A stretch of DNA of 21,250 nt from the NCBI GenBank assembly GCA_009776345.1, contig WRLS01000014.1:1-21250 (forward strand), written 5' to 3'. Position numbers and translations under genes: made by a program. Position 1 is the first letter of the stretch; each line of letters starts with the position of its first letter. This DNA comes from Oscillospiraceae bacterium (GTDB lineage Bacteria > Bacillota > Clostridia > Oscillospirales > Ruminococcaceae). This document shows, in pieces, positions 14,419-21,250 of the stretch. The notes beneath the pieces were generated by a model. That model was not told the origin of the DNA. It ran no database searches and saw nothing but the letters and a program-made list of their open reading frames with translations.

Positions 14419-15135
14419 CTATATTCCCGCAAGTTTTGGTTCTGTCGGCATTGCCAAGGAGCAGAACCTGGCAAGCTCCTGCGTGATCAAGCTTTGCCCT
14501 TCTGTATTGGGGTGGATGCCGTCCTCGCACAGGTATCGCCCGATATGCCTGTGCTTTAAAAATACGCCGCGCAGGTCAACGAGCATTGCGCCGGTATTTT
14601 CCGCGATTTCTTCAACGGTGCGCGAATAGTTTTCCTGATAGCGATAAATCGTGTTGACGCCCTCCAGCCAGCGCAGGATGTTTTCTTTATTGAGGCCCTT
14701 GCTCAGCCAGTCAAAATAACGCTGCGGCTCCAGCGGCGGCAGGTTCGCAACGATGGGGCGGATGCCTTTATCGCTGATTTTCTTGATAAGCTCGGTATAT
14801 ATTGCGGTAAATTTGCCGATTGGCGTGTTAGGCTCATGTGCCGCGTCCGGGTTTTCGGAGATGGACTGCCACTTGAAATCGCAGTCGTTGCCGCCGTAAT
14901 CCATCAAGATTGCGGTACAGCCCTTCGTTTCGCTTAGGAATTTGTCCAGCATGGCCTTGCCTTTAGTGACCGTACAGCCGAATTTAGAGTGGTTGGTGAT
15001 GCAAAGCGAAAACGCGTCACTGAGCATACCGATATCAATATTATTATTGATATGATAGCGCTTGCTCTGCGGGTTTACTTGGATGCCTTTTAATATGGAA
15101 TCGCCGAAAACCTCAATTTTGCGTATTATCTTCAT
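14419..15135 (-). CDS. SGNH/GDSL-family hydrolase
   Basis: A 238-residue esterase/acylhydrolase-type protein. The catalytic elements are in order: block I EVFGDSILKG with nucleophile Ser13, Gly in block II, Asn83 in block III (GGNDCDF), and Asp205/His208 in block V (DGIHPNTEGQ). There is no signal peptide, so it should act in the cytoplasm. The substrate is unknown; family members cut lipid, sugar-acetyl and other esters. AAAGGAT about 10 bases upstream supports the ATG. It lies 7 bp after dtd and 18 bp before the MBL-fold gene, in a place where many clostridial operons have dtd directly next to MBL. Confidence 0.88.
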   Translation of the reverse strand: MKIIRKIEVFGDSILKGIQVNPQSKRYHINNNIDIGMLSDAFSLCITNHSKFGCTVTKGKAMLDKFLSETKGCTAILMDYGGNDCDFKWQSISENPDAAHEPNTPIGKFTAIYTELIKKISDKGIRPIVANLPPLEPQRYFDWLSKGLNKENILRWLEGVNTIYRYQENYSRTVEEIAENTGAMLVDLRGVFLKHRHIGRYLCEDGIHPNTEGQSLITQELARFCSLAMPTEPKLAGI

Positions 15136-15142
15136 GTGTGCG

Positions 15143-15622
15143 TTATCCTTTCGCCGCGCCGTAACCGGCGGGCATGATCTCTTCGCTGTCCAGTATTATA
15201 GTTACCGGACCGTCGTTGGTCAAGCTGACATCCATATGCGCGCCGAACTCCCCGGTTTCCACGCGCTTTACCCCGGCAAATTCCAGCGCGCGGGCAAAAT
15301 TCTCATACAGGGGCAAAGCGGTTTCGGGGCGGGCGGCTTCGATGAAGGAAGGGCGGCGGCCCTTGCGGCTGTTCGCGTAAAGCGTGAAGTTTGAGATCAC
15401 CAGGGCATCCCCGCCGATATCAAGCAAAGACAGGTTCATGTTTTCGTCCGCGTCATCGAAAATACGCAGGTTTGCGGTTTTCTCTGCCATGAACGATGAT
15501 ATGCCCTCGGTATCGCCGCCGCAAATGCCAAGCAGGACCAGCAGGCCGCCGCCGATCCCCCGCTTCTCACAGCCGTCTATCAGTACATCCGCCGACGATA
15601 CGCGCTGCAGGATAATTTTCAT
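15143..15622 (-). CDS. dtd: D-aminoacyl-tRNA deacylase
   Basis: Frees tRNA mischarged with D-amino acids or glycine, protecting translation. It has 159 residues, about 10 longer than typical. The two active-site motifs are SNFTLYA (77-83, family SQFTLYA) and NDGPVT (136-141, family NxGPVT with the cis Gly-Pro). The ATG at 15622 is preceded by GGGAAG at 7 bases and gives MKIILQRVSSADV, the family N-terminus. A frame extending to 15979 exists but runs through intergenic repeat and is not coding. It is the first gene of the five-gene run down to the kinase gene. Confidence 0.95.
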   Translation of the reverse strand: MKIILQRVSSADVLIDGCEKRGIGGGLLVLLGICGGDTEGISSFMAEKTANLRIFDDADENMNLSLLDIGGDALVISNFTLYANSRKGRRPSFIEAARPETALPLYENFARALEFAGVKRVETGEFGAHMDVSLTNDGPVTIILDSEEIMPAGYGAAKG

Positions 15623-15650
15623 AGAAGCACTTCCCATTTTATTCATATAT

Positions 15651-15679
15651 ATTGTACCATAAAATTTATCCTGTGTCCA
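15651..15679 (-). promoter_or_regulatory. Promoter of the dtd operon
   Basis: Minus-strand -35 TGGACA (15674-15679) and -10 TACAAT (15651-15656), 17 bp apart, about 29 bp before the dtd ATG. Confidence 0.6.
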
Positions 15680-15744
15680 CAGCAATGAAAAGGCAGCGAA
15701 TCTAATTTCTATACGGGTTTCGCAGTTGGAATAAAAATAATGTG

Positions 15745-15900
15745 CTGTAGGGACGCACACCCGGGCGTCCCGCGCTCTTACCCCTTCGTGCGCGAAGGGG
15801 GTGCCGACCGCAGTCGGCGGGGGTTGTCCCAATAAATCGATGCCAAAAGTCAACCTCCGGCACTTCAAAGAGGGGGCCTTTGGCACGCAGGTAACGGCAG
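15745..15900. repeat. Cluster of stem-loops, probable dispersed repeat
   Basis: Three GC-rich hairpins follow one another: GGGACGC/GCGTCCC (15750-15771), CCCCTTCG/CGAAGGGG with a TGCG loop (15781-15800), and GCCGAC/GTCGGC (15803-15818). They are followed by a C/G-rich stretch to about 15900. Strings of this kind recur between genes in Oscillospirales genomes as MITE- or REP-like elements; that is recollection. Frames across it give proline-rich nonsense. No transposase is present. Its exact ends are not determined. Confidence 0.45.
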
Positions 15901-15932
15901 TTTTGAAAAAATGATTTTCCCGTAAAAAAAGC

Positions 15933-15961
15933 TTGACAGGCAAGCGGTAATATGGTAGAAT
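15933..15961 (+). promoter_or_regulatory. Strong promoter of the aminotransferase-glnN operon
   Basis: A consensus -35 TTGACA (15933-15938) and a -10 TAGAAT (15956-15961), exactly 17 bp apart. It is the best promoter in the window. The start is expected near 15968, and the ATG lies about 100 bases farther. Confidence 0.8.
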
Positions 15962-15966
15962 GATTT

Positions 15967-15976
15967 CTGTTAACAG
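15967..15976. promoter_or_regulatory. 10-bp palindrome at the transcription start
   Basis: CTGTTAACAG is a perfect palindrome lying on the expected start of transcription. It could be a repressor site, or the 5' end of the leader RNA. No regulator gene in the window can be tied to it. Confidence 0.4.
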
Positions 15977-16020
15977 CAAAGGCGCTGTGGATTTCGTATC
16001 CGCAGCGCCTTTGTTTTTTT
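15977..16020 (+). terminator. Leader terminator (attenuator candidate) before the aminotransferase gene
   Basis: A 16-bp stem (15977-15992 with 15998-16013, one G-U pair, loop TTCGT) is followed by seven T's. It is a textbook intrinsic terminator lying within 10 bases of the predicted start of transcription and 50 bases before the ATG. No plus-strand gene lies upstream for over 7 kb except argS, which is blocked by converging genes, so it is not an ordinary 3' terminator. A second hairpin, CCGGTTCTCC/GGGGGACCGG (16021-16041), abuts it. Terminated RNA would be about 50 nt. Confidence 0.75.
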
Positions 16021-16069
16021 CCGGTTCTCCCGGGGGACCGGAATATCAACAAAGAAAAGAGGTATCACC

Positions 16070-17422
16070 ATGAAAAAAGACATTAAATCGGTAATCCCCG
16101 GATTCTACACCGTAGACGACGCGCTGGGGTTCAATGAAGCCACGACAAAAGAAATGCAGTATAAGCACATGAACAAAACAAGGGCGGAGATGTGCAGCAG
16201 CAAGTATTTTGTGAAAGCGGACGACTTCAAATTCTATGACGAAAACGGCGTTGAGCATATCGACATGATTTCCGCGGTGGGGGTTTGCTCGGCGGGTAAC
16301 AATAACCGCTACATATGGGGCGAAATATGCAAGGTTGTGGATTCCGGGCAGTTTACAATGGGCGTGGTATCTTTGCATAACGTGCCGGCGGCGTTCGCGG
16401 CGAACATGGCAAGGCTTTCCCCCGGCGGGCAGCTGACCAAAATGGCGACGGCAACCGGCGGCGCGGAAGCCATCGAAAACGCCCTGAAGCTCGTTAAGCT
16501 TGCAACAAGGGATAAGCCGCATCTCACGCATATCCTCTCGTGCGAGGGCGCGTTTCACGGCAAAACTACCGGCGCGGTAACAGTGGGAGGCAAAGATTTA
16601 TGGCGCCAATGGGTTACCGGCTTGCCGACAGCCGCCCATGACTACGTGCCGTTCGGCGATGCCGCCGCGCTGGAAGCCGCACTGAAAAAAGGGATTTATA
16701 AAGCGTTCTTCTTTGAGCCTATTCAGGGTGAGAACGGCATAAAGGTCCCGCCTGCGGGATATTACAAAAAAATCCGCGAGCTGTGCGATAAATACGATTG
16801 CCTGATGGTGGACGACGAGATTCAGGCGGGCACGGGAAGAACCGGCAAGCTCTGGTGCATCGAATGGGAGGATGTTGTCCCCGACGTTCTGGTGTTTGCC
16901 AAGGGGGTTTCCGGCGGATTGATTCCCTTCGCGGGCATCCTTGCCAAGTAAGAAATCTTCAACGCCGCGTATCTGTCGCCCGAAACATGCTTCCATCACA
17001 CTGCCACCTATCAGGATAACCACCTGTGCGCAGCCGCCGGAAACGCAACCCTCCAGTGGATTTATGAGAATGACATGCTCGATCAGGTCAAAGCCAAGGG
17101 TGAATATCTGATCGGCGGGCTTAACAAGCTTTGGAAGAAATACCCGGATATCATCACCGAGATTCGCGGGCGCGGCCTGATGGTCGGCATCGAGCTTGCC
17201 ATGATACCCGAAGACAAAGCGGAGAAAGTAGGAGTGCCGTTCTACGGCCTTTTGGTTGAAAGCATCCTAATCAACGATTACCATATTCAGATACTGCATA
17301 CGGTGAACAACTCGGCGACATTCCGCTTCCTGCCTCCGTTTACCATTACAACGGAATATCTTGACAAGGCTGTAAACGCGTTGGAAAACGCAATCAAGAA
17401 AGCGGTTGAGCTGGTTGGTTGA
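16070..17422 (+). pseudogene. Class III aminotransferase interrupted by one in-frame TAA
   Basis: A PLP-dependent class III (ornithine/GABA-type) aminotransferase, whose donor and acceptor are not evident. The frame reads 293 codons, a TAA at 16949-16951, then on in the same frame to TGA at 17420-17422. A full product would be about 450 residues. Before the stop: ATGGAEAIENALK (PLP-phosphate region), DDEIQAGTGRTG, and FAKGVSGG with the presumed PLP lysine Lys278. After it: IFNAAYLSPE, HTATYQDNHLCAAAGNATL, RGRGLMVGIELAM. Nothing else is damaged, so it is either a very recent nonsense mutation or a sequencing error; a GAA codon would fit one base away. AAGAGGT 6 bases before the ATG is a good site. 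The gene ends 13 bp before glnN and shares its operon. Confidence 0.85.
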
Positions 17423-17435
17423 GAGGTGTCAAAAA

Positions 17436-19526
17436 ATGAAAATTCCCGAAATGTTCGCAAGCCGTGTGTTCAGCGATGCAGTCATGCGCGAACGACTCCC
17501 CAAGGATATCTACAAGGCGCTTAGAAAAACAATGACACGGGGCACGCATTTGGAGCTGGAGGTCGCGAATGTGGTTGCCAGCGCCATGAAGGATTGGGCG
17601 GTGGATAAGGGAGCTACCCACTTCACCCACTGGTTCCAGCCGATGACCGGCACAACGGCTGAAAAGCACGACAGCTTCATCTCGCCCACAGGCGACGGCA
17701 GGGTCATCATGGAGTTCTCCGGCAAGGAGCTTGTGCGCGGCGAGCCGGATGCGTCCAGCTTCCCCTCCGGCGGGTTGCGCTGCACCTTTGAAGCCAGGGG
17801 ATATACCGTGTGGGATGTTACATCATACGCATTTATCAAGGATGGCACATTGTATATACCCACTGCATTTTGCGCATACAGCGGCGAGGCGCTGGATAAA
17901 AAAACGCCGCTGCTGCGCTCCATGGAGGCCATCGACATACAGGCGCGGCGTATCCTGAAACTCTTCGGTAAGGATTCTGTCCGCAGTGTCAGCACGACTG
18001 TCGGTCCGGAGCAGGAATACTTTCTAATAGACAAGGAGATGTTTCTAAAACGCCCCGACCTGATCTATACCGGCAGGACATTATTCGGCGCGCGCCCGCC
18101 AAAGGGGCAGGAGCTTGACGACCATTATTTCGGCGTGCTAAAACAGAGGGTTGCCGCTTTTATGAAAGAGCTGGAGGAAGAGCTTTGGAAGCTGGGTGTA
18201 TACGCCAAGACCAAGCACAACGAGGTCGCGCCCGCGCAGCACGAGCTTGCCCCGGTTTTCACCACCACCAATATTGCAAGCGACCATAACCAGCTAACCA
18301 TGGAGCTGATGAAAAGCATCGCTGATAAACACGGGCTTGCCTGCCTGCTCCACGAAAAGCCGTTCGCCGGTGTAAACGGCAGCGGAAAGCATAATAACTG
18401 GTCAATTTCCACAGATACGGGCGCGAACCTGCTTGAGCCGGGCGAAACGCCGTATGACAACGCGCAGTTCTTGTTGTTCCTGGTTGCTGTCATCAAGGCG
18501 GTGGATGATTACCAGGATTTGCTGCGGATCTCGGTGGCAAGCGCCGGCAACGACCACAGGCTGGGCGCGCATGAAGCTCCCCCCGCGATTGTCTCGATGT
18601 TTCTCGGCGAAGAGCTTACCGGCATACTCGAAGCGCTTGAATCCGGTGCGGCATATCAAAACGGCGAAAAGCATCAGATGGAAATCGGCGTGACTGCACT
18701 GCCGCACTTCCCCAAGGATTCCACAGACCGCAACCGCACGTCGCCTTTTGCGTTTACAGGCAACAAATTCGAGTTCCGTATGCTGGGTTCTGCATTTTCT
18801 GTCGCCGGACCGAATATTGTGCTCAACTCTGCGGTAGCGGAGGTCCTGCGCCGATTCGCGGATGAATTGGAATCATCCAAGGATTTCACCCGCGATCTCG
18901 CGGCGTTGATCAAAAAGACATTTACCGCGCATAAACGCATCATCTTTAACGGCAACAACTATTCGGAGCAGTGGATGGCAGAGGCTTCAAATCGCGGGCT
19001 GTCAAACCTCAAAACCACCGTGGATGCTCTTCCCGAGTTCATTTGCGCAAAAAGTATTGAGCTTTTTACAAAGCACAATGTTTTCTCCGAGGGCGAGATC
19101 CATTCCCGCTATGAGATCCTGCTGGAAAACTATTGCAAGACCTTGCATATCGAGGCGCTCACAATGTCGGATATCGCAAGGGTGCAGATCACCCCCGCGT
19201 GCATCGCCTATCAAAACGAGATAGCAGCACTTCTCACGAGTAAAAAATCACTGGGGGGAGAATATGATTCCTCGCTTGAGGGGTATTTGTTCGGGAGGAT
19301 CTCGAAGCTTTCGGGTTGTATGCTCAAGAAAATGCAAAGCCTTGAAGCTTTGATTGTCCAGAGCAAGGAAGAGCAGGATGTTCTCAAGAGCGCGGTTTTC
19401 TACCGTGATCGGCTTTTCCCCGCCATGTCGGAGCTGCGGCTGGCGGTGGATGAGCTGGAAACGCTTGTCGCCAAGAAGCACTGGCCGCTGCCCAGCTACT
19501 CTGATTTGCTGCACAGCGTGGTGTAG
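17436..19526 (+). CDS. glnN: Glutamine synthetase type III
   Basis: Makes glutamine from glutamate, ammonia and ATP. At 696 residues it is the large GSIII (GlnN) type. Catalytic-domain motifs are GPEQEYFLI (190-198), KTKHNEVAPAQHELAPVF (258-275), and the ATP-site GVNGSGKHNNWSI (312-324), followed by FRMLGSAFSVAGPN. The N-terminal ELEVANVVASAMKDWA and THFTHWFQPMTG are specific to type III. The C-terminal helical part is intact. I chose the ATG at 17436, with GAGAGGTG 7 bases upstream; a longer start at 17406 would lie inside the aminotransferase. It is expressed from the aminotransferase promoter, so the leader terminator would control it too. No plain terminator follows before the convergent Nudix gene. 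Confidence 0.97.
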   Translation: MKIPEMFASRVFSDAVMRERLPKDIYKALRKTMTRGTHLELEVANVVASAMKDWAVDKGATHFTHWFQPMTGTTAEKHDSFISPTGDGRVIMEFSGKELVRGEPDASSFPSGGLRCTFEARGYTVWDVTSYAFIKDGTLYIPTAFCAYSGEALDKKTPLLRSMEAIDIQARRILKLFGKDSVRSVSTTVGPEQEYFLIDKEMFLKRPDLIYTGRTLFGARPPKGQELDDHYFGVLKQRVAAFMKELEEELWKLGVYAKTKHNEVAPAQHELAPVFTTTNIASDHNQLTMELMKSIADKHGLACLLHEKPFAGVNGSGKHNNWSISTDTGANLLEPGETPYDNAQFLLFLVAVIKAVDDYQDLLRISVASAGNDHRLGAHEAPPAIVSMFLGEELTGILEALESGAAYQNGEKHQMEIGVTALPHFPKDSTDRNRTSPFAFTGNKFEFRMLGSAFSVAGPNIVLNSAVAEVLRRFADELESSKDFTRDLAALIKKTFTAHKRIIFNGNNYSEQWMAEASNRGLSNLKTTVDALPEFICAKSIELFTKHNVFSEGEIHSRYEILLENYCKTLHIEALTMSDIARVQITPACIAYQNEIAALLTSKKSLGGEYDSSLEGYLFGRISKLSGCMLKKMQSLEALIVQSKEEQDVLKSAVFYRDRLFPAMSELRLAVDELETLVAKKHWPLPSYSDLLHSVV

Positions 19527-19566
19527 CTGCTTGATAAAAGCATGAATCATTCCAGAAGCTATCCCC

Positions 19567-20043
19567 CTATTTATAAACGACTTCCCACGTTGATTCGTCC
19601 GATTCGTCGCCGCTCCAAAATATAACTATTTCGCTGTATTTGCCGCACTCGTGGTACAACGGAGAAAGCGCGTAATGATCGCAAGAAAACCTTTCCTTAG
19701 GCGCGGCTAACATTTCTTCAATAGCGAGCCAAAAATACTCGCCCTCATCATTATCGGCAATCAGTTTACCGCTGTATTCTGTTGTCTTGTACATGAAGCA
19801 TACATACCGCTCATCGTTTTCGCGGTTAATCCAATGAAGAACGCCGCAAAGTTGAAGGTCTGATATATCAAGCCCCGTTTCCTCTTTGACCTCCCGCACA
19901 GCGCAGTCATACATACTTTCTCCATGCTCAACATGACCGCCGGGGAAACTCCACCCCGGATATTTTTGCTTGCGGTTTTGAATAACAACCTCTTTTGTAT
20001 CGGGGTTCTGTATCATTATGTTGGTTACCATTTCGACATTCAT
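19567..20043 (-). CDS. Nudix hydrolase
   Basis: A 158-residue cytoplasmic Nudix hydrolase that cleaves a nucleoside diphosphate linked to another moiety; its substrate is not identifiable from sequence. The Nudix box fits exactly: Gly36, Glu42, then REVKEETGL (50-58). A short beta-strand segment MVTNIMIQN and the Trp-rich C-terminus (FWLAIEEML) are of the MutT/8-oxo-dGTPase-like group. The longer frame (to 20232) would overlap the upstream gene by 187 bp, so I take the ATG at 20043, preceded by GGGGAG at 11 bases. It starts one base after the upstream methyltransferase stop, so the two are one operon. Confidence 0.9.
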   Translation of the reverse strand: MNVEMVTNIMIQNPDTKEVVIQNRKQKYPGWSFPGGHVEHGESMYDCAVREVKEETGLDISDLQLCGVLHWINRENDERYVCFMYKTTEYSGKLIADNDEGEYFWLAIEEMLAAPKERFSCDHYALSPLYHECGKYSEIVIFWSGDESDESTWEVVYK

Positions 20044-20044
20044 A

Positions 20045-21250
20045 TCACATTTTTCTCCCCATATACAGTTGGAATAACCAATCTTGTTTGCATTTCCCAC
20101 CATGCTTATATATGACATCTCTGATACCCGTATACAGGGCCGCCTTATTGCTATCCGGTAAGTTGCGATGATCGGACATTGTTTCGAGCAGGGCAATATA
20201 CTCATCCGCACTGTATGTAAGCGTAACATCATAGAACTTCATTGCAATATCGGTAAATCCGTATTGCTCCATGTCGGAAAACCCGTAGCCGTGGTTTATG
20301 CCGAAAGGCGATGATAATACGTCACGAGTTTTCGGGGATGATGATTTGTTTTTCGGATAGATGCTGAGGTAATATTTTTCGTAATATTCTTCGGCTTCTT
20401 TGTATGGTTCGTTTCCATTTATGAGATTATTGCGGAACAATGCGAATGTGCCGCCGCGCTTTAACAGACGGCAGGCCTTGGGGCATCCGATTTGGGCATC
20501 TACCCAATGAAAAGCAGAAGCGGCATATACCAAGTCATAATTGTTTTCCGGTAGAACGACGTTCTCAAAGTCGGATACAATTACATTGAAATAGCTATTA
20601 TCTTTGAATTTATCTTTGATGAATGCCGCCATGTTCGCACTCATCTCAACGGCTGTAACTTCGTAACCCGCTTTGAGCATAGGAGCGGTCGCTTTTCCTG
20701 TCCCCGCGCCTATTTCAAGAGCATTTTTATGTCCCGCTCCCAAATATTCAAATATGTCCGCAAATAGTTCGTCGGGATAATTCCAACGCGCTTTATCGTA
20801 ATTTACTACGATATCATCAAAATGTACCCTGTTTTCGCGTTCCCACCCTGTTTTTATATTATTGGGTAAAGTGTAAACGTAATACGCCAAATTAAAAACA
20901 CGCTTTACGCCCATTTTCTTTTCTCCAACGCAGATAAACCCATTACGCTCATATACTATTCGTTGTTTGGGGCGCATAGCATCACAGTCAAGGCGCAGAG
21001 TCGGTATTTTCCGTGTAACACACTCGTTTTTGGCAAAGTCAATCAAAGAATCGGCAACGCCTGACTTTCGAGCGGCTTTTATCACGGCTAACTTGTGAAT
21101 AAACAGTGCTTCACCTTTTTGCACATCCGGCCAGAAAAATGGGTCGTAATCTATCAACGCCATACATCCGGCAGGTATGTCGTCCGCGTAGGCGATATAA
21201 AAATCGCCGATTTTATAATTTTTTGAAAGCGCATCCCATGTGATTTCGGT
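20045..21250 (-). CDS. GNAT acetyltransferase-SAM methyltransferase fusion (5' end cut)
   Basis: One open frame carries two enzymes. The frame stays open to the window edge, so the ATG at 21163 is internal and the true N-terminus is missing; 401 residues are visible. The N-terminal part (to about visible residue 130) is the C-terminal half of a GNAT acetyltransferase: FIHKLAVIKAARKSGVADSL (CoA-binding RKSGVA) and RIVYERNGF. It is followed by a class I methyltransferase: ALEIGAGTGKA (SAM motif I, about visible residues 177-187), VTAVEMS, then LVYAASAFHWVD. An internal ATG at 20914 has GGAG 8 bases upstream and could start separate translation. The two substrates are unknown. It is cotranscribed with the Nudix gene, and both are visibly AT-richer than the rest. 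Confidence 0.85.
   Translation of the reverse strand, partial: TEITWDALSKNYKIGDFYIAYADDIPAGCMALIDYDPFFWPDVQKGEALFIHKLAVIKAARKSGVADSLIDFAKNECVTRKIPTLRLDCDAMRPKQRIVYERNGFICVGEKKMGVKRVFNLAYYVYTLPNNIKTGWERENRVHFDDIVVNYDKARWNYPDELFADIFEYLGAGHKNALEIGAGTGKATAPMLKAGYEVTAVEMSANMAAFIKDKFKDNSYFNVIVSDFENVVLPENNYDLVYAASAFHWVDAQIGCPKACRLLKRGGTFALFRNNLINGNEPYKEAEEYYEKYYLSIYPKNKSSSPKTRDVLSSPFGINHGYGFSDMEQYGFTDIAMKFYDVTLTYSADEYIALLETMSDHRNLPDSNKAALYTGIRDVIYKHGGKCKQDWLFQLYMGRKM

Noticed and set aside
15143..15979. A longer N-terminus for dtd
   Set aside because: The extra 119 residues run through the dtd promoter and a hairpin repeat and match no family; the ATG at 15622 has a good ribosome site and the family N-terminus.
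15967..16041. Classic ANTAR antiterminator target (two hexaloop stems)
   Set aside because: The leader before the terminator is only about 10 nt and neither loop has six bases; only the terminator itself is convincing.
16949..16951. Reading the TAA as a recoded sense codon
   Set aside because: Other genes in the window end in TAA, no selenocysteine-type context is possible for TAA, and no structured readthrough element was evident.
17075..17422. A separate 115-codon gene after the aminotransferase stop
   Set aside because: It is in the same frame, starts at an internal Met of the C-terminal domain without a ribosome site, and is simply the second part of the broken gene.
1..21250. CRISPR arrays, tRNA or rRNA genes, phage or transposase genes
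   Set aside because: None was found: no regularly spaced direct repeats, no cloverleaf or rRNA strings, and no recognisable mobile-element protein on either strand.

Overview
The window reads as chromosomal DNA of a fairly GC-rich Clostridia-type Firmicute, probably of the Oscillospirales/Ruminococcaceae kind. This rests on gene content and order: xpaC-telA, rpmG-secE-nusG-rplK-rplA, DUF1934-argS, mazG-hup, dtd-MBL-hemZ, and a type III glutamine synthetase. It also rests on strong AGGAGG-like ribosome binding sites and vegetative sigma-A promoters. Most of it is housekeeping. I saw no rRNA, tRNA, CRISPR array, phage gene or transposase.

Left to right: (1) 1-447 holds no gene and starts with a GC-rich hairpin that looks like the end of a dispersed repeat. 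(2) 499-2807 (+) is a two-gene operon, an XpaC-family membrane protein and a TelA-family protein, behind a promoter whose -10 lies inside a perfect 10-bp inverted repeat. (3) 2859-4925 (-) is the translation and transcription-elongation operon rpmG-secE-nusG-rplK-rplA. It ends at a hairpin terminator, and rplJ/rplL do not follow. (4) 5166-8162 (+) holds murI, a DUF1934 (YwiB-like) protein and argS. The murI and rpmG promoters fire divergently from one gap. (5) 8155-9429 (-) is folC, overlapping argS tail to tail. A 102-bp near-palindrome lies directly upstream and appears to supply its promoter. (6) 9603-10626 (-) is mazG-hup, and 10873-11238 (-) is a small coiled-coil protein of unknown function. 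(7) 11364-15622 (-) is a run of five genes in the order of transcription dtd, SGNH hydrolase, MBL-fold hydrolase, hemZ and a uridine-kinase-like P-loop kinase. (8) 15623-16069 is a 447-bp intergenic region. It has a cluster of stem-loops resembling a dispersed repeat, then a near-consensus promoter with a strong intrinsic terminator inside the leader. (9) 16070-19526 (+) is a class III aminotransferase broken by one in-frame TAA, followed by intact glnN-type glutamine synthetase. (10) 19567-21250 (-) is a visibly AT-richer pair, a Nudix hydrolase and a GNAT-methyltransferase fusion that runs off the right edge.

The most notable points are the single nonsense codon 15 codons after the putative PLP lysine in an otherwise fully conserved aminotransferase; the promoter-palindrome-terminator leader in front of that operon, which looks like a conditional switch on nitrogen genes; the 102-bp palindromic element with mirror-image outward promoter hexamers; and the GNAT-methyltransferase fusion. 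I found no clear new multi-gene defence or biosynthetic system.
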